This document shows, in pieces, positions 44,078-54,515 of a DNA stretch of 62,000 nt. Positions within the stretch are counted from its first letter, which is position 1. Each line of letters opens with the position of its first letter. Location of the stretch: the NCBI GenBank assembly GCA_014529385.2, contig CM043963.1, positions 94,688,412 through 94,750,411 of the forward strand, in the 5' to 3' direction. This DNA comes from Adiantum capillus-veneris (Eukaryota; Streptophyta; Polypodiopsida; Polypodiales; Pteridaceae). A program made the position numbers and the translations under genes. Below the pieces are notes generated by a model that searched no databases, was not told the origin of the DNA, and saw only the letters and a program-made list of their open reading frames with translations.

Positions 44078-45647
44078 TGACGGGAGCAAAGCGAACCCCG
44101 AACCCCGACGGCCTCTAAAACACCGGGGACCGAATAGCGCGCCTCGAGCCTGTCATGGTAAAGCAAACAGGGGGCACCACCTAGCTTCAGCGGCTAGGAC
44201 GCAAACAACACACCATCATAACAAAGTTTTCATCCAAGAGAGATGGATGCTTGGGAGTAATGATGAAGAGGAAAGGGAATGAGATCAAGTGAGAGAGAGA
44301 GAGAGAGAGGGAGAGAGAGTGAGGGAGGGGGTATAACGGCTTAGTACTTAGGCACCACAAAAGGATGGCGAATCCGCACACCCTTCACACATACACAAGC
44401 TCACTCCAAAACACAAAACTAGGTGGCGATTCCGCACACCTCACATGGGCAAAACATTGCAAGAAAACATACTCACAAAACCTCAAGCTTTATTTAGAGA
44501 ATTAGGCGATGAAATGGGGAGCATAGGGTAGGGGAATGAGAAGGGAGAGAGTGGTAGAGCACATGGCGGATAGGTGGGAGTTGATGGCGAAGAATCGCAC
44601 GAGGATTATGGCCATCATCCTTCATTTAGTTGCCCTTCATCTTCCATAGCCAAGGATGTAGAGGTCATGCTCAAAACAAGCATGGTGATTGCGGTGATGG
44701 TGATGGTGATGGTGATGGTGTGGGTGTGTGTGTGTGCACTAGGCACACACAGTGCATAGTGTGTTCTTTGGTGATGTTGTGTGTTTAGTGTGATGGTGAC
44801 CCCTCTTTATATAGAGGAGGAGGGGGGAGAAATTCTAGAATTTAGAAATGAAGAAATCAATATCTACATAGGCCATGTGACTGTGGGCCCCACTTGTTTG
44901 GCTGTGTGTATATGTGTCAGAACAGCAATCTCATGAGAGAGAGACTAAGAGAGAGAGATGGGTTGATGAAAAAAAGTGAGAGGTGACATGGAGAATAAAG
45001 TAATTACAAGAGGGGAGAGAGGGGAGTGTGTTCAAAGGTGAATCTGTGTGCAGATGTGTGTGAACACAAGAAAAATCAGGTAACCACCGGGTGGGGATGG
45101 GTCTGTGGGCACCTTTTTCAGTGAAACTGAGTGTGTGTGAGTATGGGGGAGGTTATTTAGCTACAAAACAAAAGAAATGGCCCCCTTTAGAGAGAGAGGG
45201 GGGTATTTGGGTCATGGGATATGATAGGAGAGAGAAAGAGGGGGTGGGGTATACTATTTTGGAAGATAGAGTAAGTTGCATGTGAGTTAGGGTGCATTAT
45301 TGGTGAGTTATAATGCATTATTGGTGAGAGGTGGGGTAGCTTGAGGGGAGAGAGAAAGGAGAAAGGACAAGGGGAAGAGAGAGGGGGTTGACCTTTTGAG
45401 TGGAGGAGAGGAAAAGGGACACCCGACGGGGCAACAGTGAAGAAAAAGGAGGCAAGGTGGGGATGGGCTACCCTGCAGGCATGAGGTGGCCTATTTTACC
45501 TTTCTTATATATTTACATAATCATACTTTATTTTTTTCTTACTTTTTTCAATGCTTTTTTATCACTCCCTCCCTAAGAGGGGGTTTTCATGGGGTGGGGA
45601 CGAGAGAAGAGGGGTATGGGAGCTTGGCTTGTGAAAAGCCCCCACCA
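44078..45647 (-). mobile_element. 5' LTR of nested Tat-like element
   Basis: About 1,570 bp, the second copy of the LTR, followed on the plus strand by ACAT (45648-45651). It contains (GA)n and (GT)n simple repeats and, on the plus strand, a TCTTTATATAGAGGAGG motif. A GTAACCACCGGGT insertion near 45080 is absent from the other LTR. Confidence 0.95.
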
Positions 45648-46150
45648 ACATCATTTAAACATGCAAACACTTCATATGAGATGGTATTATCATCTACTCT
45701 TGTATCTAGGAATGCATGCATAACCTTTCTTTCTTTGGCCAATTCTACCTCCATCATCGGCAAGGGTGTGGCAATATGTTGTGGGTGATTGAGAAAGGTT
45801 ATTTTGTAGCGTTTTGATATCTTTTCTGGGATGGGCAGCACATGGCCAAACTTCTATTTTTGAGCTCTCTGACGAGCTTCTTCCTGAGCCATTTCAGCTA
45901 CTAGTTTTTGTTTTTCTGTACGCCATTTGGCCTTATGAAGTCGACTTAGTTGTTCTGTTGTGACCAGTGTTGTATACTTTTTGATTCAACATCCACTAAT
46001 CCAGTGTGGCATTTCCTCTCCATCTAAGGTTGCAATCTTGACTGCTCCACTCGAATGCACTCTCTTTTCTCTCAAAATTCACCACTCACCCATTCTCTCG
46101 TACCCTGGTAATATAGGGGGTAAGCCCTCCTCCACCACAAGTTAGGATCC
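45648..46150 (-). pseudogene. older element: integrase-like end fused to retropepsin-like domain, upstream half
   Basis: A single minus-strand frame with three stops. It begins near 46120 and reads RVHSSGAVKIATLDGEEMPH (typical of the last part of a Ty3/gypsy pol polyprotein: ...SSGAVxIATLDGE...NGxxLKKY), then TTEQLSRLHKAKWRTEKQKL, then PIPEKISKRYKITFLNHPQH and AFLDTRVDDNTISYEVFACL, the start of an aspartic protease (catalytic triad position DTR instead of D(T/S)G). It stops at the ACAT duplication of the nested element. The order integrase end then protease is not that of a standard gag-pol. Confidence 0.6.
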
Positions 46151-46900
46151 CATGTCTTTCTTTAAGAGGGAGAGCTCTATCTCTTATCCTCTTGGTTGAG
46201 CCAAATCACACCAATGCGGTATCCTTAGTGAAGGATTCTTTCTCACAGTGAGCCGACAGTGAGAACAAGAGCTCACACTCCCCCTCTTCACTCATTTCTT
46301 GCACCCCTCACCCTTATTCCCTCACCACCCCACCTTGTTTTACACAGATGCACAACCATACAAGTAGAGCACCAACCCCCCAAATCAACCTTCAAGAGTC
46401 ACACACTCTTGGGGTAGTAGGCAATGGCATACACCATCTTCACCATCACCAATCTATAGCTTGTGATGTGATTGTATTATAGTGACTAAACGTGAAGCAC
46501 TATCACATGTCACCCAAAGAAATTTACAAAATTCACAATCTTGCAAATTCATAGTATAAAATACAAAAAAATGTAACTCACATAATGTAACACCTTATCT
46601 AGATTATGTCTGAACTCACCCCTCAAACATCCTCTTTCACCATGCATTAGAGAGATCTTGAGGCACTAATGAGAGATTCATGCTAGAGATTCCTTTTCAC
46701 CACCACCTCCCCTTAAGCCATTGCTTCCCTGAATTCTCATCTTGCCTCCTCCTTAAGGAGCATCATGTATATAAAAACCCATGTTAATGAAGAAATGACG
46801 TTCCCTATTTCATTGCGCATTTCTTACGAGTAATAGTTTAGGGATTTGTGATGTTTTTAGTGAAGGGATTATCTTCTATTAGTGAGATTAAGGTCCATAT
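46151..46900. other. unassigned, no coding
   Basis: A CAC/CTC-rich stretch (46260-46400) followed by A/T-rich DNA. No recognisable element end, RNA gene or frame. Confidence 0.4.
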
Positions 46901-46929
46901 CTCTCTATGCTATGGGCCACTTTGGATTT

Positions 46930-47440
46930 TTAGGGTGCCTTTAGGTGGACGATAGGCAAAGATGTTGGGGGCTAGTAGTTTATGACTCTACAAGGGATGC
47001 TTTGTGTTGAAGAAAGGTGAAATGCTACAACATGTGAACTCCAACAATGAGGCAAATTATGCAACCCTGGTTCTGGGTTTAGAGCTTTGTATAGGTCAAG
47101 GGACAAAAAGGCTAAATGTGAAAGGGGATGCATTGTTACTTGTAAAGCAGATCCAGGTCACTAGGGCATGCAAAAATACAGGTCTAAATTTCTGGTTGAG
47201 GAAGGTGAAGAAACTCATAAAGGATTTTGAAGTCACTCAAATGAACCTTGTGATTGACTAGAAATAATAACATGCAGGCAAATTCTGTAGCTAAGAACAA
47301 ACAGCTAGAGACTTTAGTGCTGAGAGCCAAAAAAACTTCAAGAGTCATTATTCTAGGGGCATGATCATTTCTAGGAGATTTTGTAATTCTTAAAGATGGA
47401 TGAATGCCAATTCACACGACCAACGAGTAAAGGAGATGAA
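46930..47440 (+). pseudogene. archaeal-type RNase H fragment of a Tat-like element
   Basis: The plus frame 47004-47261 reads HVNSNNEANYATLVLGLELC, IGQGTKRLNVKGDALLLVKQ and DFEVTQMNL. This aligns with the second RNase H of the nested element (NNEAEYAALTKGLQW, RLNVFGDALLLVRQ, KFEEVQIHHI) but is clearly diverged and in the opposite orientation. The catalytic glutamate of NNEA and the aspartate of GDALLLV are kept. The first aspartate block is lost. It is an old, isolated pol fragment. Confidence 0.75.
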
Positions 47441-47774
47441 TGGTAAAGAAGGCCATTAGGTATCAAGAATGATATAGAAGAGATACTGGCAAGCATAGTT
47501 TCTAAGAGAACTTAAGTTTGACATTTCCTTAGGATACATATTCATGCTATGAATTTTTTGAAACAAGTACATTCATTCTAACATAAAATGATTCAAGGAT
47601 TCACTTTACACATACCATGTAGCCTTGAACTACAACTGATAAAACTGATGCACTCCTTGTGTTAAGCAAAACGCCCATGTATAGACCGCTTTTACTTAAA
47701 CTTTTCACACATAGCAATTTATGCTCACCTTCTCTAAATAAGTGAAAACCAATGAAATAAAATCGAACCTTAGG

Positions 47775-47934
<160 letters not shown>

Positions 47935-48078
47935 TAAGTTAAGATTTATAGGAAGGGAAGAGGGAGTATGTTCTATAGGAAGTTTGTTACACTACAAGAG
48001 GATGGGAGCATACCGACGCTCAGTTATTGACGTGAATAGCGGGCATCATTATATGCGTCCCTATTTGCATTTGAAAAA

Positions 48079-48093
48079 ATGCACACACGATTG

Positions 48094-48131
<38 letters not shown>

Positions 48132-48764
48132 TGTGCATAAAATTTGTGTGTGCATATCCACTTTTTATATGCACACACACACACACACCATAATTATATG
48201 TGAGTATGTGTGCACACTAATTAAGATGCACACACATTTGAATGTAGTGTGTATGCATAGTAATTGAGTGTATATGCATACTAATTAGTATGCATGCACA
48301 CACATACTCACTCACTAACTAGTATAAGGAACCACAATTAGTATGCACACATGCTTGCTTTAATGTGTATGCATACAAATTAAGTGTGGTATGCACATTG
48401 GTTTAGTGTGTGTGCATACTAATTACATAAGCACACAAAAAATCAAGCATGTGTGCATAGTAATTAGTATGCACACACACTCAATTAGCATGCACACACG
48501 ATTAATTGTGTGTTTGTGTGTGCATAAAATTTGTGTGTGTACATCCACTTTTTATATGCACACACACACACACACACACAACCTAATTATATGTGAGTAT
48601 GTGTGCACACTAATTAAGATGCACACACATTTGAATATAGTGTGTATGCATACTAATTAGTATGCATGCACACACATACTCACTCACTAACTAGTATAAG
48701 GAAACACAATTAGTATGCACACGTGCTTGCTTTAATGTGTATGCATACAAATTAAGTGGTTCGC
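48079..48764. repeat. duplicated subterminal block of the CACTA element
   Basis: Two copies of a CA/TG-rich block start TGCACACACGATT at 48079 and 48491. Both contain GTGCATAAAATTTGTGTGTG, CACTTTTTATATGCACAC, TAATTATATGTGAGTATGTG and AACTAGTATAAGGAA.CACAA in order. The second copy abuts the transposase frame directly. Confidence 0.85.
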
Positions 48765-50047
48765 TCGTCAAAGAGCTCGTCCTGAGGGTAGCATGGCTGA
48801 AGGATGGCTTGTGCAAGAGTCTCTAGTTTTCATCAATGAGTTCTTGGGTTCAATTAATCCAGAGATGCCCCGATAGTGGACTAATGAGACCAACGCCAAG
48901 GTTACAGGGGACGAGCCGCAAGGACAAGGCGTAGTGAGAAAGATGGATCTCAGAATGCGAGAAAAGGTTATGAGATTCTATCTACTCAACTCAGAGGCAA
49001 TGCAAAAGTGGTTAGAGAATTACGAAGAGGGAAAGCAACGACGTATTACAGAACGTTTGCAGTTCAAGCGCAATTGTGCCACTAGAAACCTGCCTTATCC
49101 TGACCATCTTCAAAAGCTGCCAGACTTTCCTACTGGTCGATGGTTAGATGCAACAATTTCGGAGGCAAAGCGAAATGGAGTGTTGATTACTGAAGAAGAA
49201 CAGGAGATGTCAAGGGGTTGCGACTGGCATGTAAGTATTTCTACAACTTCTTTTTGAAAAATCCATATGGTCTACATTGCTTTAGTAAACCCTAAACTAT
49301 GTGATTTATGTGCTTGTAGTATCACAAATACAAAGCTTTGTGGTCCCATGGGAGACACTTCAGAGTGCAGCGGATAGACGAACGAAGGGTGACCTTCGAT
49401 AGTGGGGTTAGAGCAAGCTTCGTCCAAGAAAGTCGGGCCAGTGCCATGATGAAAACACACAGATTGGTCAGCTTGAATACTTTGGCTACATCCAAGACAT
49501 TTTGAAGATTAGCTTCAGAAAGTTTGATACTTTTATCTTTGATGTCAAGTGGTTCAGAGTTATTACTAGTGGGCCTAATGCAACTGTACGTAAAGATAAG
49601 AGTGGATTAATTCAAGTGAACTCCAGGCGGGTGTGGATAGATGCTCGGGATACATTTGTACTTCCGCAGCATTGTGAACAAGTTGTGTTCACAATAGATC
49701 CACTATGGAATGAGAAGGATGAAGAAAATTTGTCTAAACCACGCTGGCTGTTTGTCGTTCAAGTTGCTCCACGGAGCAAACAAGTGTGTGAAGGATTGGA
49801 TATAGAGTTTGAACAGTTTCAAGACTCAGAGGCACGGCAGACGGATGAGGATTTCGAAGTAGAGGTCAGCGATCAACAAATGCCAGAATCAAAACATGGA
49901 GATGACACCCTAAATGCGGAGCTAAATGCGGAGAGCGATAACGAAGTGGAGTTTGATGATGAAGATGCGGAAGTACAGATTGATATAGATATTTTTGGCG
50001 CATCAGCTCTCATAGAAGATGAGAGAATGACCACTGATTTTTGTTAA
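48757..50047 (+). pseudogene. TNP2-type CACTA transposase, C-terminal part, two exons
   Basis: Exon A (48757-49230) reads RARPEGSMAEGWLVQESLVF then INEFLGSINPEMPR, a stop, and LRMREKVMRFYLLNSEAMQK. It resembles the DUF4218 end of TNP2 (RAxPEGSIAEGYxxxE). An 89-bp intron follows (GTAAGT at 49231, CTTGTAG to 49319). Exon B starts YHKYKALWSHGRHFRVQRID, shifts frame near 49450, and reads QLEYFGYIQDILKISFRKFD, TFIFDVKWFRVIT and PHWNEK-like DPLWNEKDEENLSKPRWLFV, the DUF4216 pattern. It ends in an acidic tail at 50047. The N-terminus and the catalytic transposase core are missing. Confidence 0.78.
49231..49319 (+). other. intron in the TNP2-type remnant
   Basis: GTAAGTATTT donor after DWH and TGCTTGTAG acceptor before YHKYKALW, 89 bp, phase 0. 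Joining keeps the reading frame. Confidence 0.75.
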
Positions 50048-50194
50048 GATGTAATTTGTAATGAACACTTGCAACATCAATTAAATATAGTGATTTTTGT
50101 TACAGTTTCGTTTTTTATGGTATTTGTATTGCTTAAGTTGTTGAATAGTGAATTGACGTATTTCTGTTGTTCTTTGAATTTAAGTTTTGCAGCC

Positions 50195-51316
50195 ATGGCC
50201 GACGATGACTATACATACTCTCCATACTTTAGTTTCCCAGTCACTCCGGCCGGCATGTCACCCGAGCAGATGGGTAGCTTCTTGTCGCAGTTTACACCTG
50301 AGCAGATTGCTCAGGCACGCAGTCTCTTTGGGGTGTAGGCACCTCCAGACCTAGTACATCTGGTTCTACACCTAGGACTAGTGTGCCTCCTACCCCCTTG
50401 ACTAGTGTGCCCCCGAGTCTGATCGGCACTACACCTCCGACGAGTATACCAGTTACACCGAGAAGTGGCCGGTCTTTTTCGAGACGGTCTAAGCGTCGTT
50501 CAGGTGTCTCTTCTGGAGGCAGTGGTTGTTGTGGTGACAATGCTACCGATGCTTTCACACCACCGAGAGCGCGTCCACCGCTCTCTTCAGTAGACAGTTC
50601 ACCAGCGAGCACACCACGTACACCTTGGGGATCACATGAGCATGATCCTAGCAAGGTGTATACGACCAGAGACGGAGCTGTGGTCATGGATACGATCGGA
50701 AAGGCCATGCGACAGAGGATATGACAGCTTTGTAGAGTGCAGTTTGGCCATTCTGTGATGGAGCATTGGGATGCTCAGGATCAGGAGAGGAAAAACTACA
50801 TCGTTGAGGCCATTCATAGGGAGTACAGGCCGGCAGAGGGGTACGATAAAGTCTCGAATGACTGGATCTTGGGCGTGGCGATTGGCACCATGTCACATCG
50901 TCGATCAGAGCCCAGAGTCAAATTCAAGAACAATGAGCCGAAGCCGGCATGGTTGGACGCAGAGGAGTGGACAGCGATTGGTAGAGAGCTGACGGAGCAT
51001 CCTGAGCGATTCCAGCAGTAGAGAGAGGCAGCCAGAGCACGTTTAGATTCTACTGGATCATCACACCTTGGGAGTGGAGGATACGACACGCTTCGCTACG
51101 AGTTTGTAAGTATCATAAAAACGCTTTGATTAACTAAATGTATATGTGTTATTTTTATATTTATTTATTGTTAAGTGTTTGGTTTTGCAGGAACTTGCAA
51201 TGAAACGTCCTCCTACACGTGGAGAGGAGAAGTATGGCTACAAGCATGGGCTTGTAGCTCTTTTGACACAGCTAGCGGAGGAGGGAGAGGCCGTCGATTG
51301 GGAGGCCTTGCCTTGA
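50195..51316 (+). pseudogene. transposase-24-type CACTA ORF (TNPA-like), two exons
   Basis: Start ATG at 50195 (MADDDYTYSPYFSFPVTPAG). A one-base slip near 50336 continues in a Pro/Ser/Thr-rich region (SVPPTPLTSVPPSLIGTTPP, RSGRSFSRRSKRRSGVSSGG). Then KVYTTRDGAVVMDTIGKAMR, a stop at 50722, VQFGHSVMEHWDAQDQERKN, KPAWLDAEEWTAIGRELTEH, a stop at 51019, and SSHLGSGGYDTLRYEF. An 85-bp intron (51106-51190) precedes ELAMKRPPTRGEEKYGYKHG and the stop at 51314. The W..L..HP.F.....A...R.......GS.G pattern is that of plant transposase_24 proteins, which bind subterminal repeats in En/Spm. Two stops and one shift. Confidence 0.7.
51106..51190 (+). other. intron in the transposase-24-type remnant
   Basis: GTAAGTATCA donor after YEF and TTGGTTTTGCAG acceptor before ELAMKRP, 85 bp, phase 0. 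Its size and donor are like those of the intron 1.8 kb upstream. Confidence 0.78.
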
Positions 51317-51642
51317 GGGACAAAGTTCATGATTTGTATTGGTAGCTAGTTTTGTGTATATTCATGATTGTATATTTACACTTATAGTTACATGTTTTTA
51401 GTTTTTATTATCTGTTCATGGTCAGTTAGCAGATAGATGGATTTATGTTGTGATTATATATGGATTGAGTTATGTAATGAAGTCATGAAAATTCTTCGTG
51501 CTCAAGTGTTTGTAATCAATTTATGATATGGTTTTGGATTGGTAAATGAAGTTATGGTATGACTTGTTGTAGACGGACTTCCCCGATTGTAATTTGTGCA
51601 ATTCAGTTTTGTTATGCTTATTGTTTAGGATTGACAAAGATT

Positions 51643-51840
51643 TGGTTATGGTTATGGTTATGGTTATGGTTATGGTTATGGTTATGTTTATGGTTATGCT
51701 TTTTGTTTTATGCTTATGGTTAACAAAGATTTGGTTGTGCTTATTGTTTTATGCTTATGGTTGACAAAGATTTGGTTATGCTTATGGTTGACAAAGACTT
51801 GGTTATGCTTATTGTTTTATACTTATGCTTATGTAATGTT
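51643..51840. repeat. (GGTTAT)n array grading into TTATGCTTATGGTTGACAAAG repeats
   Basis: About nine GGTTAT units at 51643-51698, then three longer units containing GACAAAGATTTGGTTATGCTTA. Lies in the 3' part of the CACTA element. It is not the plant telomere motif TTTAGGG. Confidence 0.9.
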
Positions 51841-51930
51841 GAATAAGTACTTGATCAACAGGTTTTGAATTCACTCTTTAGCGAGAAACAGAGTGGTGGA
51901 TTGTCGTATCTTTTGCACTCCTCTTTTGAG

Positions 51931-52203
51931 TAGTGAGAGTTGGTTTATACTGCTTCAGTACATGTAGCAGTAGCAACTAACTCTCTCTGCACATAAGTGG
52001 AGTGAAATTGCTTTTGCACTTCTCCTTTGGATAGAGAGTGCTGCTTTTTGCTGCTGCAGCACATGTGGCAGCATTCAGTACTTCTCTCTGTCCAAAAATC
52101 GAAAAGGTGGAGTGCGGTTGCTTTTGCACTCTTCCTTTGGGCAGAGAGGGTTGGTTTCTGTTGCTGCAGTATATGCAGCAGCAACAGCCAGCCCTCTCTA
52201 CCC
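51931..52203. repeat. three tandem hairpin units inside the CACTA right end
   Basis: Hairpins at 51935-51987, 52029-52093 and 52139-52203, each preceded by a TTTTGCACTyyTCyTTTkG-type box. The third is the strongest: arms GGGCAGAGAGGGTTGG / CCAGCCCTCTCTACCC and CTGTTGCTGC / GCAGCAACAG around the loop AGTATATGCA. In the first, TACTGCT / AGCAGTA and GAGAGTTGGTT / AACTAACTCTC pair. In the second, GGATAGAGAGT / ACTTCTCTCTGTCC pair. Confidence 0.85.
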
Positions 52204-52222
52204 AAAAAAAATTTGCAGATTT

Positions 52223-52600
52223 TGGCGTCGGTATAGGTGCTGCTATATGCGTCTGTATAGGCGTTGCTATATGCGTTGGTATCGCTGCTATATGCGTCGG
52301 TATAGGCGCTGCTATAAGCGTCGGTATAGGCGCTTCTATATGCATCTGTGTAGGTGTTGCTATAAGCGTCGGTATACGCATGGCAATCAACCTATAATTT
52401 CCAACGCGTATTTAGACAAACATATCGATGCATATATAATCGTCAATTTAGCGAGTTATACCGACGCGTATATAATAGCTTATTTGGGCGCGTAATTCAA
52501 CGCTTATACCGACGTGTATGTAAGCATTTATATCGACGCGTATAAAAGCATGTTGATTCCGAGGCGGATATCGATGCGTATACCGACTTAATTCATTTTA
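52223..52600. repeat. CACTA right subterminal array of GCGTCGGTATA motifs
   Basis: About seven GCGTCGGTATA-like words in one orientation (52223-52380) are followed by about five in the inverted orientation (TATACCGACGCGTATA, 52425-52600). The left end of the element carries the same word once or twice (ATACCGACGC at about 48010). These are expected transposase-binding sites. Confidence 0.8.
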
Positions 52601-52657
52601 AAAATAAACTCAATCCCGTCGATACATGTGCCGATATTCGCACGACGTGTTGTAATG

Positions 52658-53894
52658 ACTATGTTTCAAGGAGTTTTAAATACTTTTAAAATACTCTATA
52701 CTACTTTTTAAGTACTCTAAACTACATGTCTATACAATCCAAAATGAGTATGAAATTATTGGAGATACAAAAGTGTTTACAAATGTCCTATATAATCAAA
52801 AGATCATTTAGTAAAATCAAACACCTTTTATTGTAAATACCAAAAAAAGCTTCAAATTATAACCTACAAGTGTGTCCTTTTGTTGTGTTAAAACATATAG
52901 TTCTTGCAATCCCTAGTGGGGTGCATGCAGTGTTTGCATAAAAGCAAGGTTTATTGTATTTTGAAATAGAAAAAATTTGCATATCTTGATTAGCTTTGAG
53001 CTTTCTTTGAGGAAAATTAAAATTATTTTATAGGTTTTATTGTAAATACTAAAAAAATCTCACATTTTAATAAATAATTTGAGAGAGTTGTAACTTGCAA
53101 GAAGGTTACTTTTTGACAAGCATTTTATCCGTTTTTAAGATTTTGCTCGCTTTTAACGAATGAAAATGTGAGATTCCCTGGAAAAATACACTAATTTTAC
53201 AAAGAAGAGAAGAGAAGAAGAGATCTTTTTAACATCATAGCAAAAATCCCAAGAGACTTAAAAGATCTATCCATTGATAAGGCTCAAACACACGATCTTC
53301 TGTTCAAGTGGGAACTAAGATAACAAATCTATCACACTCAGGTGATAGAAAGGTCATTATTAGTGCTCAAAAAATTACAATTTTTTTAGGTCATTAACAC
53401 TGCTAAACAAAAACCTTTAACACTGCTAAACAAAAACCTATGTTTAGTGTACTCCCGTCTAAAAGTTTTGAGCCTTATCTCTAAATTTTAAATTTAGACT
53501 TACCTCTAAATTGAAAATTGTACCTGGGAGAACCAATAAAATATAAAACCTTGCAAAAAAATCATGCACTTGAAAAGGTCACTTGAGCTAAAGTTGCCCT
53601 TCGGTTATGAAGAAGGCATTTTGCCCAATCCGTCCTTAGAACTACGGTTGACGGTCCAAGTGCCTTTCAAAAGGTGAGTTGAAAGTTTAGGAGGGCTTTG
53701 GTGATGGTCTACCATCTTGGATCTATCGTCCACTAGATGATACTTTTATTTACCGATTGACCCTTGGGGATTGTCCATGGCAATGTGAACCTTGTGCAAC
53801 CCTTGAAAGACATAGCAATGGGTTCAACACCGCCAAGGTCGAGGAGCTCTCGAATCCGCGACACTCACTATCTCTAGACTCTGCACTTGCTATC

Positions 53895-53966
<72 letters not shown>

Positions 53967-54515
53967 GCAACTCATCAACCACAAGAAACATGCTCAACCA
54001 AGGGCCAATCAAGTGCACAATTTTGCTCCTAGTAGCTACAAAGTTGACCTTACTATCTACGACTTGCAACGATTTAGCCAATGCCGAGTCTCCAATGTTG
54101 TGGACCTACAAATTATGGTTGTGCTATATCAAGCTACAAATTGTGGCTATGTTGCAACGGCCACGCCTTGTACTGGATTTGTATGACTCTTTTGCCATAT
54201 TTCATAACTCCTTAAACAGCTAATGTTTCTTGTTTCACTTTTTGGATGACCCTTTTTCCATAACCCAATACTCCCTTTAAACCCCTTTCAATAAAATTAC
54301 ATAAATCAACACTCAATAATCTTGCAGACACAAAAGCCTTAGTTGTCATGTAAATCTAGTAACAAGCCAACATGAACTTTCACCTTGTTATGTTTCTCAA
54401 ATATATCCTTCATTTAAGCGCCTCATATGAATAGACATCTTCTTTGTCTTTTAGTTTGTATAATACTCCTGTCGTTTCAGAGCCTCATATGGATTTTTTT
54501 TTGACTTTCTAGAAG
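52658..54515. other. unassigned A/T-rich DNA with microsatellite
   Basis: No coding. TAACACTGCTAAACAAAAACCT is duplicated at about 53394 and 53418. (CT)n(CA)n occupies 53900-53967. A TTTAGTG..CCCGTCTAAAAGTTTT stretch near 53438 faintly resembles the 14505-15165 repeats. Confidence 0.4.

Larger units (their letters stand above)
47990..52657 (+). mobile_element. CACTA (En/Spm-type) transposon, internally deleted
   Basis: The left end CACTACAAGAGGATGGGAGC followed by ATACCGACGC is a classical CACTA terminus with its subterminal motif. The right end near 52657 reads ...GACGTGTTGTAATG, a decayed complement of CACTACA-. Subterminal ATACCGACGC / GCGTCGGTAT motifs occur at both ends. Between them lie the end of a TNP2-type transposase gene and a second transposase-24-type gene, both with introns. 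A 3-bp target duplication is not visible (TTA left, ACT right), so the right boundary has some doubt. Confidence 0.82.

Noticed and set aside
48079-48764. CRISPR-like regular repeats
   Set aside because: The pattern is CA/TG simple sequence in a duplicated transposon end; there are no spacers of constant length and this is a plant genome.
51643-51698. (GGTTAT)n as an interstitial telomere
   Set aside because: Differs from TTTAGGG and TTAGGG in base order; grades into a longer local repeat.
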